Shown here piece by piece: positions 47,982-59,951 of a stretch of DNA of 64,000 nucleotides. How positions within the stretch are numbered: position 1 is the stretch's first letter; every line of letters starts with the position of its first letter. The position numbers and the translations under genes are program-made. Under the pieces are notes generated by a model, which saw only the letters and a program-made list of their open reading frames with translations, made no database searches and was not told the origin of the DNA. The DNA comes from Talpa occidentalis (Eukaryota > Chordata > Mammalia > Eulipotyphla > Talpidae): positions 68,999,715 through 69,063,714 of the forward strand of contig NW_023605083.1 of assembly GCF_014898055.3 (NCBI RefSeq), read 5' to 3'.

Positions 47982-48875
47982 TGTTAAGAGAATCCTCCAA
48001 TAGGGACGCACTTGCTATTCTTCCCAGGGTTGATGCTGACAGTAAATATTTCCAGTATTTCAAAACCCACTTGTTTAGGTGACAGATTTGCTATGGGGAA
48101 CTTCACTTTAAAAAGCTGCATTTTTTTTTTTTTTGCATGTGTGACAAATGTATGGAGTATATTAGCTTTTCCTGCTCTAACTTATGGTGTAATAAAACCT
48201 ACCATCCTATTAGAAAAGTAAAAGTAAAGGGCTCCTCTTGCTGGCTATTGATAAATCCTACCAAATTCTTACCATGAGCAGAAGTGATGATGAAGTTTAA
48301 AAGAACAGTGTGAAAGAAAGAATGCCAAGTTCAGGATGATGAGCAATGAGAGACAATACTGAGACTTCATGTGAAGACTTGGCAAGCCCCATGTTTCTCT
48401 AGGTTGCAATTGATGGTTTGGGATGTCATTTTATCATGACTAATCTTTTTTCACATGCACACACAAATCTTCAGGGAGCAGAAACCCTAGTCTGAGGCCT
48501 TAAGGAAATACAGTGGACATAATTATGCATCTAACTCTGCACCCCACTGAAAATTTACTATATGAAACAGAATGGGGTATCTTCAGTTTGGGACTTTGAG
48601 GGAGAAAAATCCACATTGAGAAAGCTTCTCTATGGACTAACACAACAAGGACTTATTTGCAAGGATATGTCAAAACAAGATTCTTAGCCCCTGAAAAAAA
48701 TGGCTCCCATAAAATTAAAGACAGATTTCCTCACCACTGCAAATACCAAACCCACTCACATGCTTAATAAATACTTTTGGATGAATTAGAGAATACTGTA
48801 ATTGTTAATTCAATGAAAAATACTAGTTAATATTGATGAAGCGATAGAACACTTGTCAACTGCCAAAAACTTCAT
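47982..48875. other. Unique noncoding sequence
   Basis: A T-run at about 48121-48134. No gene or repeat recognised. Confidence 0.5.
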
Positions 48876-48879
48876 ATTT

Positions 48880-49100
48880 GCTAAGTACTTGTATACACTC
48901 AGATTAATTAAGGCCATTTTATATCTCACCTTAATAAATTCTCACATAAATCAGACACAATCAGCACGTAAGTTGGCATGGCAGTAATTAATTTTAATTT
49001 TACAGAGATAACAACTAAAACTCAGAGAGAAAAAAATAATTTTCTCAAAGTCACATGGTGGGAAAAAGGATGGGCAATCAGATTGCCTCAATTTCAGGTC
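48880..49100 (-). repeat. MIR SINE, antisense
   Basis: 'gctaagtacttgtatacact', then 'ttttacagagataacaacta' and 'tctcaaagtcacatggtggg' follow antisense MIR order. Confidence 0.75.
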
Positions 49101-49169
49101 AACTACAATCATTAACAGCTTGTTCTAATCCAGAAACATTGTTAAGAGTCATGGATATTTAATGCATTT

Positions 49170-49500
49170 CTCTAATTTAAAAATAAGTATTACATCTAAA
49201 AACAGTTTAGTTATTAAAAAAAAAGCCAAACCACTTAAATATAAGGAAAAAAACTGACATCATTTGAAAGCCACCATCCAGAGATAACCAGTTAATGTTT
49301 GGGTGAACTTGCCATTAAACGTTTCTCTATGGATATATACAGAAATATGCACACAAGAGTTTATATAAATGGAATAATATCGAACATACTGTTCTAAAAC
49401 CTGCTTTATTTTTCACTCAGCAATATGTCATGGGCATCTTTCCATGTCAATAAATATAGATTTGCATCATCATTTTTAATTGCACCATAATTAGAAATGA
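49170..49500 (-). mobile_element. Old L1M 3'-end fragment, antisense
   Basis: 'gccaccatccagagataacc' (about 49271), 'cctgctttatttttcactca' and 'gggcatctttccatgtcaat' are the typical antisense 3' end of an ancient L1ME/L1M5-type element. Confidence 0.7.
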
Positions 49501-49860
49501 CAATATTTTAGAGTGGAATAAATGTCAGAGACTGTCTACTCCAACCTCCTGTCCAGTGTAAAAAATGTTCTATGTATAGTCCCTGCCTAAAAATTATGCA
49601 TATTTGTTGCATATTGTCATTCAAAGATAGTTCTAATGGTGAAAGAAGCCAAACTTCCTTTTTGTATCATTCACAGACTATTTTTTTATATTATTAAATT
49701 GAGCCATAATCCTGGTTGTTTCCCCTCTCGAGTAAGCCTTCACCAAGCTAGACATCCCTAACTCTGTCCTTATTCTTCATGAGTCAGAATTTCTGAACCT
49801 TTATCAACCTGAATATCCTCCTTCAGATAACTCCAGTGAGGTAATGAGCTGAACACATTT

Positions 49861-50689
49861 TTTTTAAATATTTTTTTATATTCCCCGTACAATTGCATCC
49901 CCCTTATTTTGACCTCAATTCCTCCTCCCCCCGCCCCCCATAATGTGTCTCTGGTTTATAGTTGCTTGTTGCTTGTTGATTTTGATTTTTTTCTTTCTTA
50001 TAGTTATTCTTTTTTCCTGGTCCCTTATTTAGGTTTTCTAGATTCCTGCCACAAGTGAGACCATCCATTATTTTTCTTTTTCTTTCTGGCTTATTTCGCT
50101 GAGCATGATCCCTTCCAGCTCCATCCATGTTGCTGCAAATTGCATGAGTTTATCTTTTTTGATTGCCGAGTAATATTCCATTGTGTATATATACCACATC
50201 TTCTTGATGCAGTCATCTATTTTTGGGCATTAGGGTTTTTTCCAAAGTTTAGCTATTGTAAATAGTGCTGCTATAAACATAGGGGTGCAGGTGAACTTTT
50301 GAATTAATGTTTCTGTGTTGTTTCGGTAAATATCTAGGAGTGGAATTGCTGGATCACATGGAAGCTCTATTGATAGTAGGTTGAGGAATCTCCACACAGC
50401 TTTCCATAATGGTTGGACCAGTTTGCACTCCCACCAGCAGTGCAGGAAAGATCCTTTTTCTCCACATCCTCGCCGACATTTGTTGTTGCTAGTTTTGTTT
50501 TGTTTTTTTTTAATATGTGCCATTCTCACTGGTGTAAGATGGTATCTCATTGTGGTTTTGATTTGCATTTCCCTGATTACAACTGATGTTGAACATTTTT
50601 TCATATGCCTGTCGGCCATTTGCATTTCCATTTTAGAGAAATGTCTTTTTAGCTCTTCTGCCCATTTTTTGACTGGATTATTTTCAAAG
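49861..50689 (-). mobile_element. L1 3' part (ORF2 C-terminus + 3'UTR), antisense half of a twin-primed insertion
   Basis: The minus strand runs from ORF2 to the A tail. In the antisense frame 50230-50790, residues from about 35 read [20 protein letters not shown], then [48 protein letters not shown] and [10 protein letters not shown], all in the order of the ORF2 C-terminal third. A stop then breaks the frame at about 50230, but further ORF2 similarity continues to about 50090. The 3'UTR has a C-rich plus-strand block at 49921-49938. Target site TGAACACATTT is at 49850-49860. Confidence 0.95.
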
Positions 50690-50887
50690 CCATAATAATC
50701 AAAACTGCATGTTATTGGAACAAGAACGGATACACAGACTAATGGAACTGAATATAAAACCCAGAAATAAACCCATAGATTTACGGTCAACTAATCTTTG
50801 ATAAAGGAGCAAAGAATATGCACTGGAGCACAGAAAGTTTGTTCAATAGATGGTGATGAGAAAACTGGGTTGCTACATGCAAAAAAA
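50690..50887 (+). mobile_element. Inverted 5' piece of the same L1 insertion
   Basis: This is sense-strand ORF2 sequence from upstream of the antisense half: 'aatcaaaactgcatgttatt', 'aatggaactgaatataaaac', 'ctaatctttgataaaggagc' and 'gatgagaaaactgggttgct'. It lies head to head with the antisense part and ends at the right target-site copy TGAACACATTT (50888-50898). The first 34 codons of the 50230-50790 frame are simply the antisense of this piece. Confidence 0.93.
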
Positions 50888-51000
50888 TGAACACATTTCT
50901 TCATTTTTGGTATGACCAACATAGACTATAGTGACATTTTCCAGTCCAATGATGTGGATACCTTTCTTCTTCGAATATAATATCATACAGCTCATACAGA

Positions 51001-53455
51001 ATGCTTCAAGAGATAAGCAAATGGGTAGGAGTTATGTAGGACTGGAATCATTATTATGGATGTGCATGGAATCTTTGTTTCATGAGAATTTCACAGAATG
51101 AATAAAAAGGCATCTTTTTAAAAAAAAAGTTCAAATATATAGAGGTAGTATGGTGGAACACATGGCATTCGAGTGTTACTACTTATTGAAAAATCGATAC
51201 CCTGAAGTAAAGAAAACACTGAAGATACTGTGGAAACCTCCACGGAAGCTGACCAGAAAATTCCATACCACCTCACCCAACATTTTTATTATTTCACATG
51301 ATTAGCTGTAGGTCCAAATGTTTGTAGACTTTTGCCCAAAGAACTATAGTAAAAAAGAGGCAAGATTGTGTTTCCTGCAACATATATGCATGTATGCAAA
51401 AAGGTGTTAATAATAAGTTAATGGTGAAAGAATTCAGTGAACACATGATCAGGTAGCTTATATGGAGGGAAAAAGAATAAACTTGAATGGTCATGCTTCA
51501 AAGTCAGGGGCCAAGTTCCCATCTCAGAACAAATATGAAAACTTTTCCTGTGGTTTTGTTGTTATCTTGAAGACAGCTGAGAGTCTGGCTTGAGTAATTA
51601 AAATGCTAATTGGATATTCACCATTCATCAGAGAAAATCGCAATGAGTCAATTTTCTTTTCTTTTTTTTTTTTCCCTAAGTGTTTTCTCTGATGATGGCA
51701 GATGTTGAGGTTGTGAATTCATTGTGTGCCTTAGATGTAGAGAAATCTTCTTTTCAAGCTGAGTTTTTTCTCCTGTATTTTTGTTGATTGTCTACTTAAA
51801 TTAACCTTCCCTAATGAGATGGAGATTCTTTGGCTATGTCTGTAATTTACTGGCTGTGAAATTAGTTAGTCTGGATAATTCATCCCATGGGTGACAAGGG
51901 TGAGATCACAGAGTGAACCACCAGGTGAGAATTGAGAATGTAAAGAATGGCTCTTCTGCTATAACTTGCACAGTCTGTATGTGGAAACTAAGAGGAAAAT
52001 TCATATGATAGATAAGTCCAGCCTCTTGGTAACCCCAATTTGTCACTAGTCTACCTTTATGCCCGACACATCTTACTGGGAATCTACCTAGGTCAGACAT
52101 GCTACTTAAAGTATGAAACCACCAGATGTCAGTATTGGTGCACAGAGGCTGTAATAAAGCATCCTTCTAGGCCAAACCATAAGACTTAAATCTGAGAAAG
52201 ACCCAGAGAAGCAGTGGGAAATTAGGATATTAAGTTTTTGATTATATCCTTTTTGCTGAACAGAATCTGACTTACTATAGAAGATCATCGTCTTAACTAG
52301 TTCCTTTGAATCTCTATATAAGACTTTTGGGATTGCATAATTACTGAATTAGCCATGTTTTATTTCAAGAAGTTATAAATAAATATTCCTTGAGTAAGAA
52401 GAAAGGGATACAATTATGTAAGTCAATGAATTTGGAAAATAGTCACTTTAATTATAAATCTACTACAGAGATTCTTAAAATGTATACAATGTACATGCCT
52501 TGCAAGTTTTCAAGATGGGATAAAAACAAGCATTGCTCTCAATATTAATTGATTGCATTATTAACAAAAATAATTCCCCAAGGTTATTCTTTACAAATAT
52601 TGACTGCTAGAATCTCCTTGTATTGCAAACAGTGGACTAAAGTTTCAAATTGGTTATGTGACCAATGACAAGCTCCTCAATAGTGTCTTCAATTTAATGA
52701 CAAAGCTTTTTTCCAATTCCCCCACACATATCTCTAGTAAAACACCTGTATGCAAGATTTTAAAAACCAAGACAATTAATATGAATGAGAATTGTGTTTT
52801 AAAAATATCTGAATGTAACTGAAAGGCAGACAGTAAGGTAGTCATCTTTGTATTGCCTAACTTGGAACTCATACAAGAAAATTCATAAGCATAGGCAGAA
52901 AATGCTGCAATATGAACTAACAAACTCTAAGTGTTCAAAGAAAAATATATTAGAGACATACATTGAACTGCCAAGAGATCAGAAAGAAAAACTGGGAGAA
53001 ATTCTTTGGGAAATTATGACATTTATTAACACTCTTCTGTATAGAGGAAATTAGAAAGCTGCATGCATAGCCATGGTAACATGATTTACCACGAGCATGA
53101 GTAACCAGAGAAGAGCCAAGATTTCACCTCAGACTTATCTCTAGGTTACTGGCCAAGTGTTAGAGTGCCCCAGTAGAGTTAACCAATAAAGGCTGCAAGA
53201 GGCATTTGATTTTGTTTACAATTTTTTGATTTGTGAAGCTTCTGGCTTTTTAGGAAATCACTAAAATAATAGCTGAACATGAGCTAAAAGGAATAAAGAT
53301 GTCAGTGACCACACATGATATGGAATATAGTCTTTTAAAAAAAAAAGTTTGAAAGTCATGAAATAAAGGATTTTTATAGCTTTCCACAATGAAAAAAGGA
53401 AAAGAAAACAGAAAATACAAGGACAGTGAATCTTATTTCCTCAATGTGACATTGT
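51001..53455. other. Mostly unique noncoding sequence
   Basis: A weak sense MIR start is possible at about 51140-51180 ('gtagtatggtggaacacatg'). A T-run lies at 51662-51672. No gene is recognised. Frames such as 52654-52923 (-) show no known motif. Confidence 0.45.
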
Positions 53456-53459
53456 AATA

Positions 53460-54955
53460 TTCAAATGTTCAGTTTTCAAAACAAATTCACCATGTATATA
53501 AAAATAAAATAGCAAAGTATGACCCACTGAAAGAAACAAAATAAATCAACTGAAACTATTGCTGAGGAAACTCAGAATGAGACTTACTAGACAAAGACTT
53601 TAAAACAGCTGTCACAGATATGTTCAAAAATCCAAAGGAAAGTGTAGACAGTGAACTGAGGAAATCAATGTAAAATGTATACCAAAATGTATGCAAAAAT
53701 TTTAAAAAAGTATACAAAATTTTAAAAATCAATAAAGACATAGAAATTATAAAAGGTGAGGAAATTCTTGAGCTAAAAATACAATATAAGGAAACAAACA
53801 CTTAAATAAATAAATACATAAATACAAAAATAAATAAATCACTAATTTAACAGTCTTTTTCTTTTTTATTTATTTATTTATTTATTTATACAAGCACTGG
53901 GTACAGTCAGAAGCACCAGAGGGTGAGAGAATTCACCAGAGCCAGAGCGGGGAGCAGAGCAGGCAGAAGGACCGAAGTACACTGCTGAGGGGAGCAGCGG
54001 GCGGCAGGAGAGGTCTGTGCACCATGTGGGACCCTCCTCTGGTGGCCGGGGAGCAGCCGGGGATCGAACTGGCGCTTTAGAGGCTGCGGGCAGCTTCGCA
54101 ACCCAGCGCTCAACCGCTGCACCACCGGGGAGGCCCAATTTAACAGTAGTCTTGAGCAGACCAAAGACAGCAAACCTGAACACAGCGCAACTTAAATTAT
54201 GAATGTGAGGAACAGAAAGAAGAAGAATGAAGAAAAGTTTTCAGAGAATATCAGACCTACTGTCAAGTAGACCAACATAAACATTATGGGAGTTGAAGAG
54301 ATGAAAGAGAAAAATTAAGAAATAATATTTGAAGAAATAATGGCCAAACATTTCCAAATTTTATGAGATACTTGAATCTACAAATCCAAGAAACTCCGTC
54401 AGCTTTTAGTGGGATAATTTTTTTAATGACCTATTTTTTTTTTCATTGAGATAACATTGATTTGTGGCAATGTATCTGATTTAGAGTTATAGGCTCTCCC
54501 TTTTGGGGTGTTGTGACCCATAATGAGACACATTGTAATCAGACTGTCAGAAGCCAAAGACATGAGATAATCTTGAAAGCATCAAGAGTAGTGGGCTTTT
54601 TTATTCCACATATATGAGATCCCTATAAGTTCAGCAGATGCTTTCTCATCAAAAACAAAAAAAGACCAGACGGTAGTAGGATGAAATCCTTAAAGGGAAA
54701 GGGGGAAAATAAACCAAAGTTTCCATCCTTCAAAATTGAAGGAAAACTATCATTCAAAATTAGAGACTTTGAGAGCTAAACAAAAGCTGAGGGACGATAT
54801 TATTACTACACCTGTTCTACAAAAAAATGCTAAATGGAGTCATTCAATATGAAAAAAAAAATGACACTGGAAGGTAATTTGAAGTTGTAAGAAAAAATAA
54901 ATATTTCTGAAAAGATTAGATATAGAGTATCAAAATAGAGTATTAAAAGTTTTCC
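53460..54955 (+). mobile_element. Old L1 ORF1 to ORF1-ORF2 region, sense, split by SINE
   Basis: The A-rich sense sequence follows the ORF1 region of old mammalian L1s. 'ggaaattcttgagctaaaaa' and 'gcagaccaaag' sit in the coiled-coil part, then 'gaaataatggccaaacattt', 'aatcagactgtcagaagcca' and 'caaaagctgagggacgatat' belong to the C-terminal half. Frames are destroyed. A small antisense L1-tail-like piece sits at about 54420-54510. A young SINE interrupts it at 53855-54136. Confidence 0.75.
53855..54136 (-). mobile_element. tRNA-derived T+ SINE, young type
   Basis: Antisense, CpG-retaining copy. The target duplication AATTTAACAGT is perfect at 53844-53854 and 54137-54147. Frames 53878-54183, 53907-54173 and 54017-54202 are SINE-internal. 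Confidence 0.96.
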
Positions 54956-54961
54956 TTTACA

Positions 54962-55248
54962 GGGCCTCCCCGGTGGCGCAGCGGTTGAGCGCTGGGTTGT
55001 GAGACTGCCTGCAGCCTCTGCAGCACCGGTTCGATCCCCGGCTGCTAGACGAGGGTCCCACATGGCACGCAGACCTCTCCTGCCGCCCGCTGCTCCCCTC
55101 AGCAGTGTACTTCGTCAGTCTGCCTGCTCTGCTCCCCGCTCTGGCTCTGGTGAATTCTCTCACCCTCCCGCGCTTCTGACTGTACCCAGTGCTTGTATAA
55201 ATAAATAAATAAATGAAAAATATAAATAAAATAAAACTTTAAAAAAAA
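54962..55248 (+). mobile_element. tRNA-derived T+ SINE, young type
   Basis: A full-length young copy. The head 'gggcctccccggtggcgcag' holds the A box TGGCGCAGCGG (54974-54984), and the B box GGTTCGATCCC is at 55028-55038. The body ends 'tataaataaataaataaatg', then an A-rich tail. The target duplication AAAAGTTTTCCTTTACA is perfect at 54945-54961 and 55249-55265. Confidence 0.97.
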
Positions 55249-55389
55249 AAAAGTTTTCCTTTACATATTCATACTCCTCTCCATGTGATCAAATATACAT
55301 CCTTCTGATTCTATCCCCCCCACACACACAACAAAAATTTGAAAAAGACGTAACTCCATCTGTCTGACGTCTGACTGTCTTCAAAGTTA

Positions 55390-55645
55390 GGCATCGTTTA
55401 CTTCTTGCCTTTGAGCTTTAACTGAAATAGCAATTCTTCCTCAGTTTTGTCAACTATTACAGTAGAAATATACAGTTGGTTCTTCTGATCTCAGGACTTT
55501 GAATTCAGACTAGAACTACACTATCCAGCATCTTGGCTCTCCAGCTTGCTCACTGCACATCTTGGTGTTTATCAATTTCTGTAGTCCTATGAGACAATTT
55601 CTATTTGTTCTATTCCCTAGGATAACCCTGGATAATACAAATTTT
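55390..55645 (+). mobile_element. ERVL-type (MLT2-like) LTR, 3' part
   Basis: 'cagactagaactacactatc' (about 55506), 'ctccagcttgctcactgcac', 'cctatgagacaatttctatt' and 'ataaccctggataatacaaa' follow the 3' half of an old ERVL LTR. The following 'ttttggtattgagagag' sits where a leucine-tRNA primer binding site would be. It is an ancient, decayed endogenous retrovirus-like LTR. Confidence 0.65.
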
Positions 55646-56330
55646 GGTATTGAGAGAGAAACAGAATTTTAAGAGTTCTCTAAATTGGTTCTGGGTTTTT
55701 TGGAATTGGCTCTAGAATCTGATTATATCCCAATACACTAATGACTCTATTTTCAATAGTAAAGAGCACTGTAACTCATGGAGGAATTTGGTGAGATATG
55801 ACAAATATTACCACAGGATAGTCCTAATCAACCACTTATCAGAAGCAAGATTCTGGATGACTTTATGTATTACAATTTCAAAAACATTTTTATCAAAGTA
55901 ACAAACGTTGAGAGGATTGGTTGTTCCTAACGTCGCTGGAAAGGAAAGAAAGAGATGAGTTTAGAGATTCAAAGTCCTAGTTGAAATGCCTCATAAATGG
56001 CCTGAAAGCTTCAATATGTGCCCAGCAGGACATGTCATAAGCTTATCTCTTGTAGTTACAGGGCTTAGGAAGCTGAAAATCAAATACACTATCTTATCCT
56101 GCATCTGGCTAATCACAAAAGTTGAACATCCTGTTTTCACAGGTGTCTACTGTTAAAGTCAGTATCACTGCTAAATTTTGATGAGTCTTCTTTGCCAGCA
56201 TAAACAGCTTCCCAGCTTCATCTGAGAGGATTAGATCTATGTTGCTTGAGAAAAGTATTCAACAGAAATGCCTCGCCTAAGGCAATTACTGCTCAAGAAA
56301 ATGCTAATTCTCCTCAGGAGTCACCTCACT
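55646..56330 (+). mobile_element. Probable ERVL internal 5' remnant
   Basis: The sequence directly downstream of the LTR has no recognisable gag/pol frame. Its position and strings such as 'tttttggaattggctctaga' suggest the leader region of an ERVL element. It is eroded; identity rests mainly on context. Confidence 0.4.
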
Positions 56331-56334
56331 ACCC

Positions 56335-56465
56335 CTCCTTTCTTCAAAGGGCAAGATTTCATCATTTTTATAGTTGAATAGTATTCCATTTAATGTATAC
56401 TACAACATCTTTATTCAGTAATTCACAGATGGGTGTTTGGGTTGTTCCAGGAGTCATGCATATCT
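56335..56465 (-). mobile_element. Old L1 fragment, antisense
   Basis: 'gttgaatagtattccattta' and 'gtgtttgggttgttccagga' form a typical antisense ORF2 C-terminal-region fossil. Confidence 0.7.
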
Positions 56466-57440
56466 TAATCTAAAACATGTCCCCTTGAACCAACTTACCT
56501 TGACTCTCAATCTCATGGTGCTATATAAGATAAAACTAACCCATCTTTGAATAATGAAGGAATGTACATGGGACAATTACCTACTCTCTTACCACAATTT
56601 AAACCTGTTAATACGGAATTGTGTTGTTCCTTCTCCTCTTTGCTGTCTTCTCACCCTTCCTCCAACCTTTCTTTTTTCTCCTATGCCTCTTTTAAGTAAT
56701 GAGTGCTTATGTAGAACATGCAAGTATAAGTTATTAGAACATTAGGGAAGTTGGAAAATATCTAGACATTCCTCAACATTGTACAGATGAGGATACTAAA
56801 GTCTGGAGAGTTCAAATGGTTTGTCCAAGGACAAACAGCCAGTTTGACATAAAAACACAGAATGTAATAGGTGTACATACCAGCATGGCAAACAAGGATT
56901 CCTGGGAATTATGTCTTATTTTTAATTTTGCTTCTATATAATAAGACTGCCCTTCAATTATTAGATAGGAGGCTGCAAGAAAATTCCATCTGCTTTGTAA
57001 ATTTCACCCTAATTCTGAGAATGCAAGGATGATTTCTCACTTTTTCCCTCTGAAAAGGAATGCATAACAGACATACTTTTTTCTTTTTTTTATTCTTTTC
57101 ATTCATTTTGTCCAGATAGCTCCCACTTTCTTTTCTAAATTCACAGCATGATGCTGCCTGTGCCTTTGGAAGGATAAAGCTAAGAAATGCAGTGGTGCAG
57201 TGAGGCAGAGAGAAACAGTGGAGCCAGTTGGAATGGTATGTTCACAGGAGACAAACAGGAAGATGTTGGGCAAGGAAAGAAGTGAGGTTTTGTAAAAAGA
57301 GAGATACTTATTAAAAATTCTATCAGCAAGGTACCTATGGAGTTTCACTCTGGGGGCAAATGGAGAACTCACTTATGGAAGTCAATTCAACTTCATTACT
57401 GGTCCCGGTAGAGGCACGTGGATAAGATTTATAATGAAGA
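56466..57440. other. Unique noncoding sequence
   Basis: A possible antisense MIR core lies at about 56775-56850 ('tgtacagatgaggatactaa', then 'ggtttgtccaaggacaaaca'). Nothing else recognised. Confidence 0.45.
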
Positions 57441-57444
57441 ATCT

Positions 57445-57585
57445 GGGAGGCAATGGTTGAAGTCAAGAGAAACAGGTTTTATGCTGCCTGTTGCAGGGAA
57501 ATAGTTGCGCTACCATGGGCAAGTTTATTTCCCTCTCTATATCTCTTCTTTTTCTCTGCCTTTTAAAAGAGTAGACAATTTAAAT
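57445..57585 (+). repeat. MIR fragment, sense
   Basis: 'aatggttgaagtcaagagaa' and 'gctaccatgggcaagtttat' followed by 'tccctctctatatctc' keep MIR order. Confidence 0.55.
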
Positions 57586-58090
57586 TACCACGGTCATTTT
57601 TAATATTCTCTGATTCTAGATTTCCTGAACATTAATGTATCAGAAGAAACCCTGATCAGATTAAATTTGATCTCTCCATTTTGAAACAAACTTTTGGAAA
57701 GTATTGCAGAGGTATTTGGGACACGTCACTTCCCCAATTACCTGAGTGCAGAGATGCATGGTGCCGTCTTCACCACTGACTGACATTAATCATGTCAGCT
57801 CCCTTTTCTACAAGAATGACTGCTTTAATGGGAAACTCCAGCCACTGTCAACATGCCAGAGGGTGTGAAGAAGGAAGGGTAGATGAATGGGAGGGTGTTA
57901 TTAAAAGGGATATGATGGATGAGGAAATCAAGCTCTGTATGCTGAGGGGGGTATAGGATTGGGATGGAAATTGGAACATGGTTCCAATGGTATGACCCAT
58001 CGTCTCCAGAGAATACTTAAAAATGTTCAGTGGAAAATGGATGCTCCTTTTTCCTACTTACTTCTGGGCACACCACCCCATGCGGTGGAG
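57586..58090. other. Unique noncoding sequence
   Basis: Nothing recognised. Confidence 0.5.
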
Positions 58091-58094
58091 GCTA

Positions 58095-58290
58095 TGCAGT
58101 ATAATGAAGAGTGCTGGTAATGCCCTTCACCTAGTTTTGAGTCTTTACTACCTTTGAACTGTGAAACTCAGTTTTGTCATCTAAACATTGGCGATAATAG
58201 TGCCTCCTTGATGCAATCTTTGAGATGATTTAACAAGCTAGTACCCATAATGTGATTAATATAGGGTGTGGTATTCACTATGCCTTTAGA
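58095..58290 (+). repeat. MIR SINE, sense
   Basis: 'gcagtataatgaagagtgct', 'actcagttttgtcatctaaa' and 'gcgataatagtgcctccttg' retain most of the MIR layout. Confidence 0.75.
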
Positions 58291-58309
58291 AAGCTAGTTG
58301 TGATTGTCA

Positions 58310-58680
58310 TCCTTTAATTCTATGTTATTTGCAGGTTTCATATACACCATCTTATTTAATCCTCACTAAATTCTCTGATGTCTGGTAGGAATTATGGCCA
58401 TGCTAGCTATTTAGACTCAGATACGTTTTAAAATTGGACCAGAACAAAAGATTACCTGACTCTTAGGTTGGCAAAGGAGAATGCATATGCTGAGCAGGTG
58501 CTGTGTGCCATGGGGTCTGTTTGTGCTTTAGTATAAACTTGTATCCCTCAGGGCAACCCAAGGGTATTGTCTTCCTTGTATGAAGATAATTGGGGTTTAG
58601 GGAAAGCAAGTGTATGGCCCATTATGGAAAAAACAGGGTTTAATCCTGGATTTGATCCAGTTTTCTTACCACTATAATCT
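58310..58680 (-). repeat. Two adjacent MIR fragments, antisense
   Basis: 'cttatttaatcctcactaaa' (about 58351) marks one and 'gagcaggtgctgtgtgccat' with 'cttgtatccctcagggcaac' (58492-58558) a second. Both are eroded. Confidence 0.55.
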
Positions 58681-58879
58681 GAATGTTCCCTGAAAATATA
58701 ATCAATCCATTACATTTTTGCTGGTGACAGTATGGACATATATAAAGGTAACATTGGAGTGAGTCCTTTACAGTTTTTGTAATGCATCCAAATAACTTTA
58801 CTAGTAGCACCATCACTTCCTCCAAAATTATTTAAAAACCAACAATCGGTTAAACTAGTTGGTCTGCAAGGTATAGCAG

Positions 58880-58970
58880 GAATATATGCACTGGAATAAA
58901 TCATGAGCTTTGAAGACAGACACATAGACCTGAAATCATAAACCATAACATTTACCACATTTGTGTGTGT
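58880..58970 (+). repeat. MIR 5' fragment, sense
   Basis: 'catgagctttgaagacagac' and 'acatagacctgaaatcataa' resemble the MIR 5' third. Confidence 0.5.
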
Positions 58971-58994
58971 CTTAAAAAATACTTTTTAAATTTT

Positions 58995-59261
58995 GTTTAA
59001 ATATTTATTTATTTATGCACAAAAGAACTGGGGTGCAGGCCAGAGGTGCAGGGAGGTGAGAGGATTCACCAGAGACAGAACGGAAAGCAGAACAGGCAGA
59101 TCTGTTGAAATACACTGCTGAGGGGAGCAGTGGGTGAGACAGGAGAGGTCTGCTGTGCCATGTGATAGCTCCCTGGCAGGATGGGAATCAAACTTGTGCT
59201 GCAGAGGCTGTGGCTAGTTTCACCGTGCCGTGCTTAACCCCTTGCACCACCAGGGAGGCCC
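58995..59261 (-). mobile_element. tRNA-derived T+ SINE, older type
   Basis: Antisense copy with the tail 'taaatatttatttatttatg'. Target site ACTTTTTAAATTTT (58981-58994) recurs as ACCTTTTAAATTTT (59262-59275). Confidence 0.93.
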
Positions 59262-59275
59262 ACCTTTTAAATTTT

Positions 59276-59935
59276 AAATTTCTTATGTGTCAAAGAAAAA
59301 TAAATATGCAACCACTCAGGGCCATTAAGAATATTAAACATGAATTGGAGACAATACTTATCAACTGAGTGGTAGATTTAACAAAGAAAATTATGCTTTA
59401 CATTGTGTGTTTGAACATAGTAAATTTCCTTGTAGATAGATATGTTTCCTATACAGATAGTTATAAATGCTGAAATCAGTAAGCGAAACTTGATTTTAAA
59501 AATATATGCCCTGTTTTTCTACACCAAATAATGTGGCCATTGGCATTTCCCTTGGGTTGTAGAGAAGTTTTCATTTCTAACAACATGAGTCTAGAATAGA
59601 AACACATAGAGTAAGTTACAAAGTGAAGTTAAAAGCCAGTTTTTACCCATACATACTTTCCAAATGCAAAATATTAACATTGGACAGAAATTATATCAAG
59701 GGACATATAACTTTGATGCCTAAACTTAAGAAGTTTTGGATTTCTCTTAACATCAATTATCACCCTCAATTAATTTTTGTTGAGTATTCACTAAGTCATG
59801 GGAATATATGAATCTAAGAATAAATGCACACCCCACTGGTATTGCAGTGCCTTCCAACATAACTTCTGCAGATGATGGAAATGTTTTCTGTGCTATCAAT
59901 ACTGAATATGGTCTGTATAGCAGAAAAACAAAATT
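59276..59935. other. Unique noncoding sequence
   Basis: Nothing recognised. Confidence 0.5.
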
Positions 59936-59951
59936 TTAAAATTGTATTCCA

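Larger units (their letters stand above)
49505..51000 (-). mobile_element. L3/CR1 LINE remnant, antisense, split by an L1
   Basis: The left part 49505-49860 contains 'ctactccaacctcctgtcca', 'aagctagacatccctaactc' and 'caacctgaatatcctccttc'. The right part 50888-51000 contains 'tttggtatgaccaacataga'. Both match the antisense of a CR1-type LINE 3' region. Joined across one copy of the L1 target site they read as one continuous element. Confidence 0.6.

Noticed and set aside
50230..50790. 186-codon antisense open frame as a gene
   Set aside because: Residues after about 34 are L1 ORF2 C-terminus and the first 34 are the antisense of the inverted L1 piece; it is a retrotransposon fossil.
54974..55038. 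Functional tRNA gene
   Set aside because: A and B boxes are present but they belong to a SINE head with no cloverleaf-forming acceptor stem and a long non-tRNA body.
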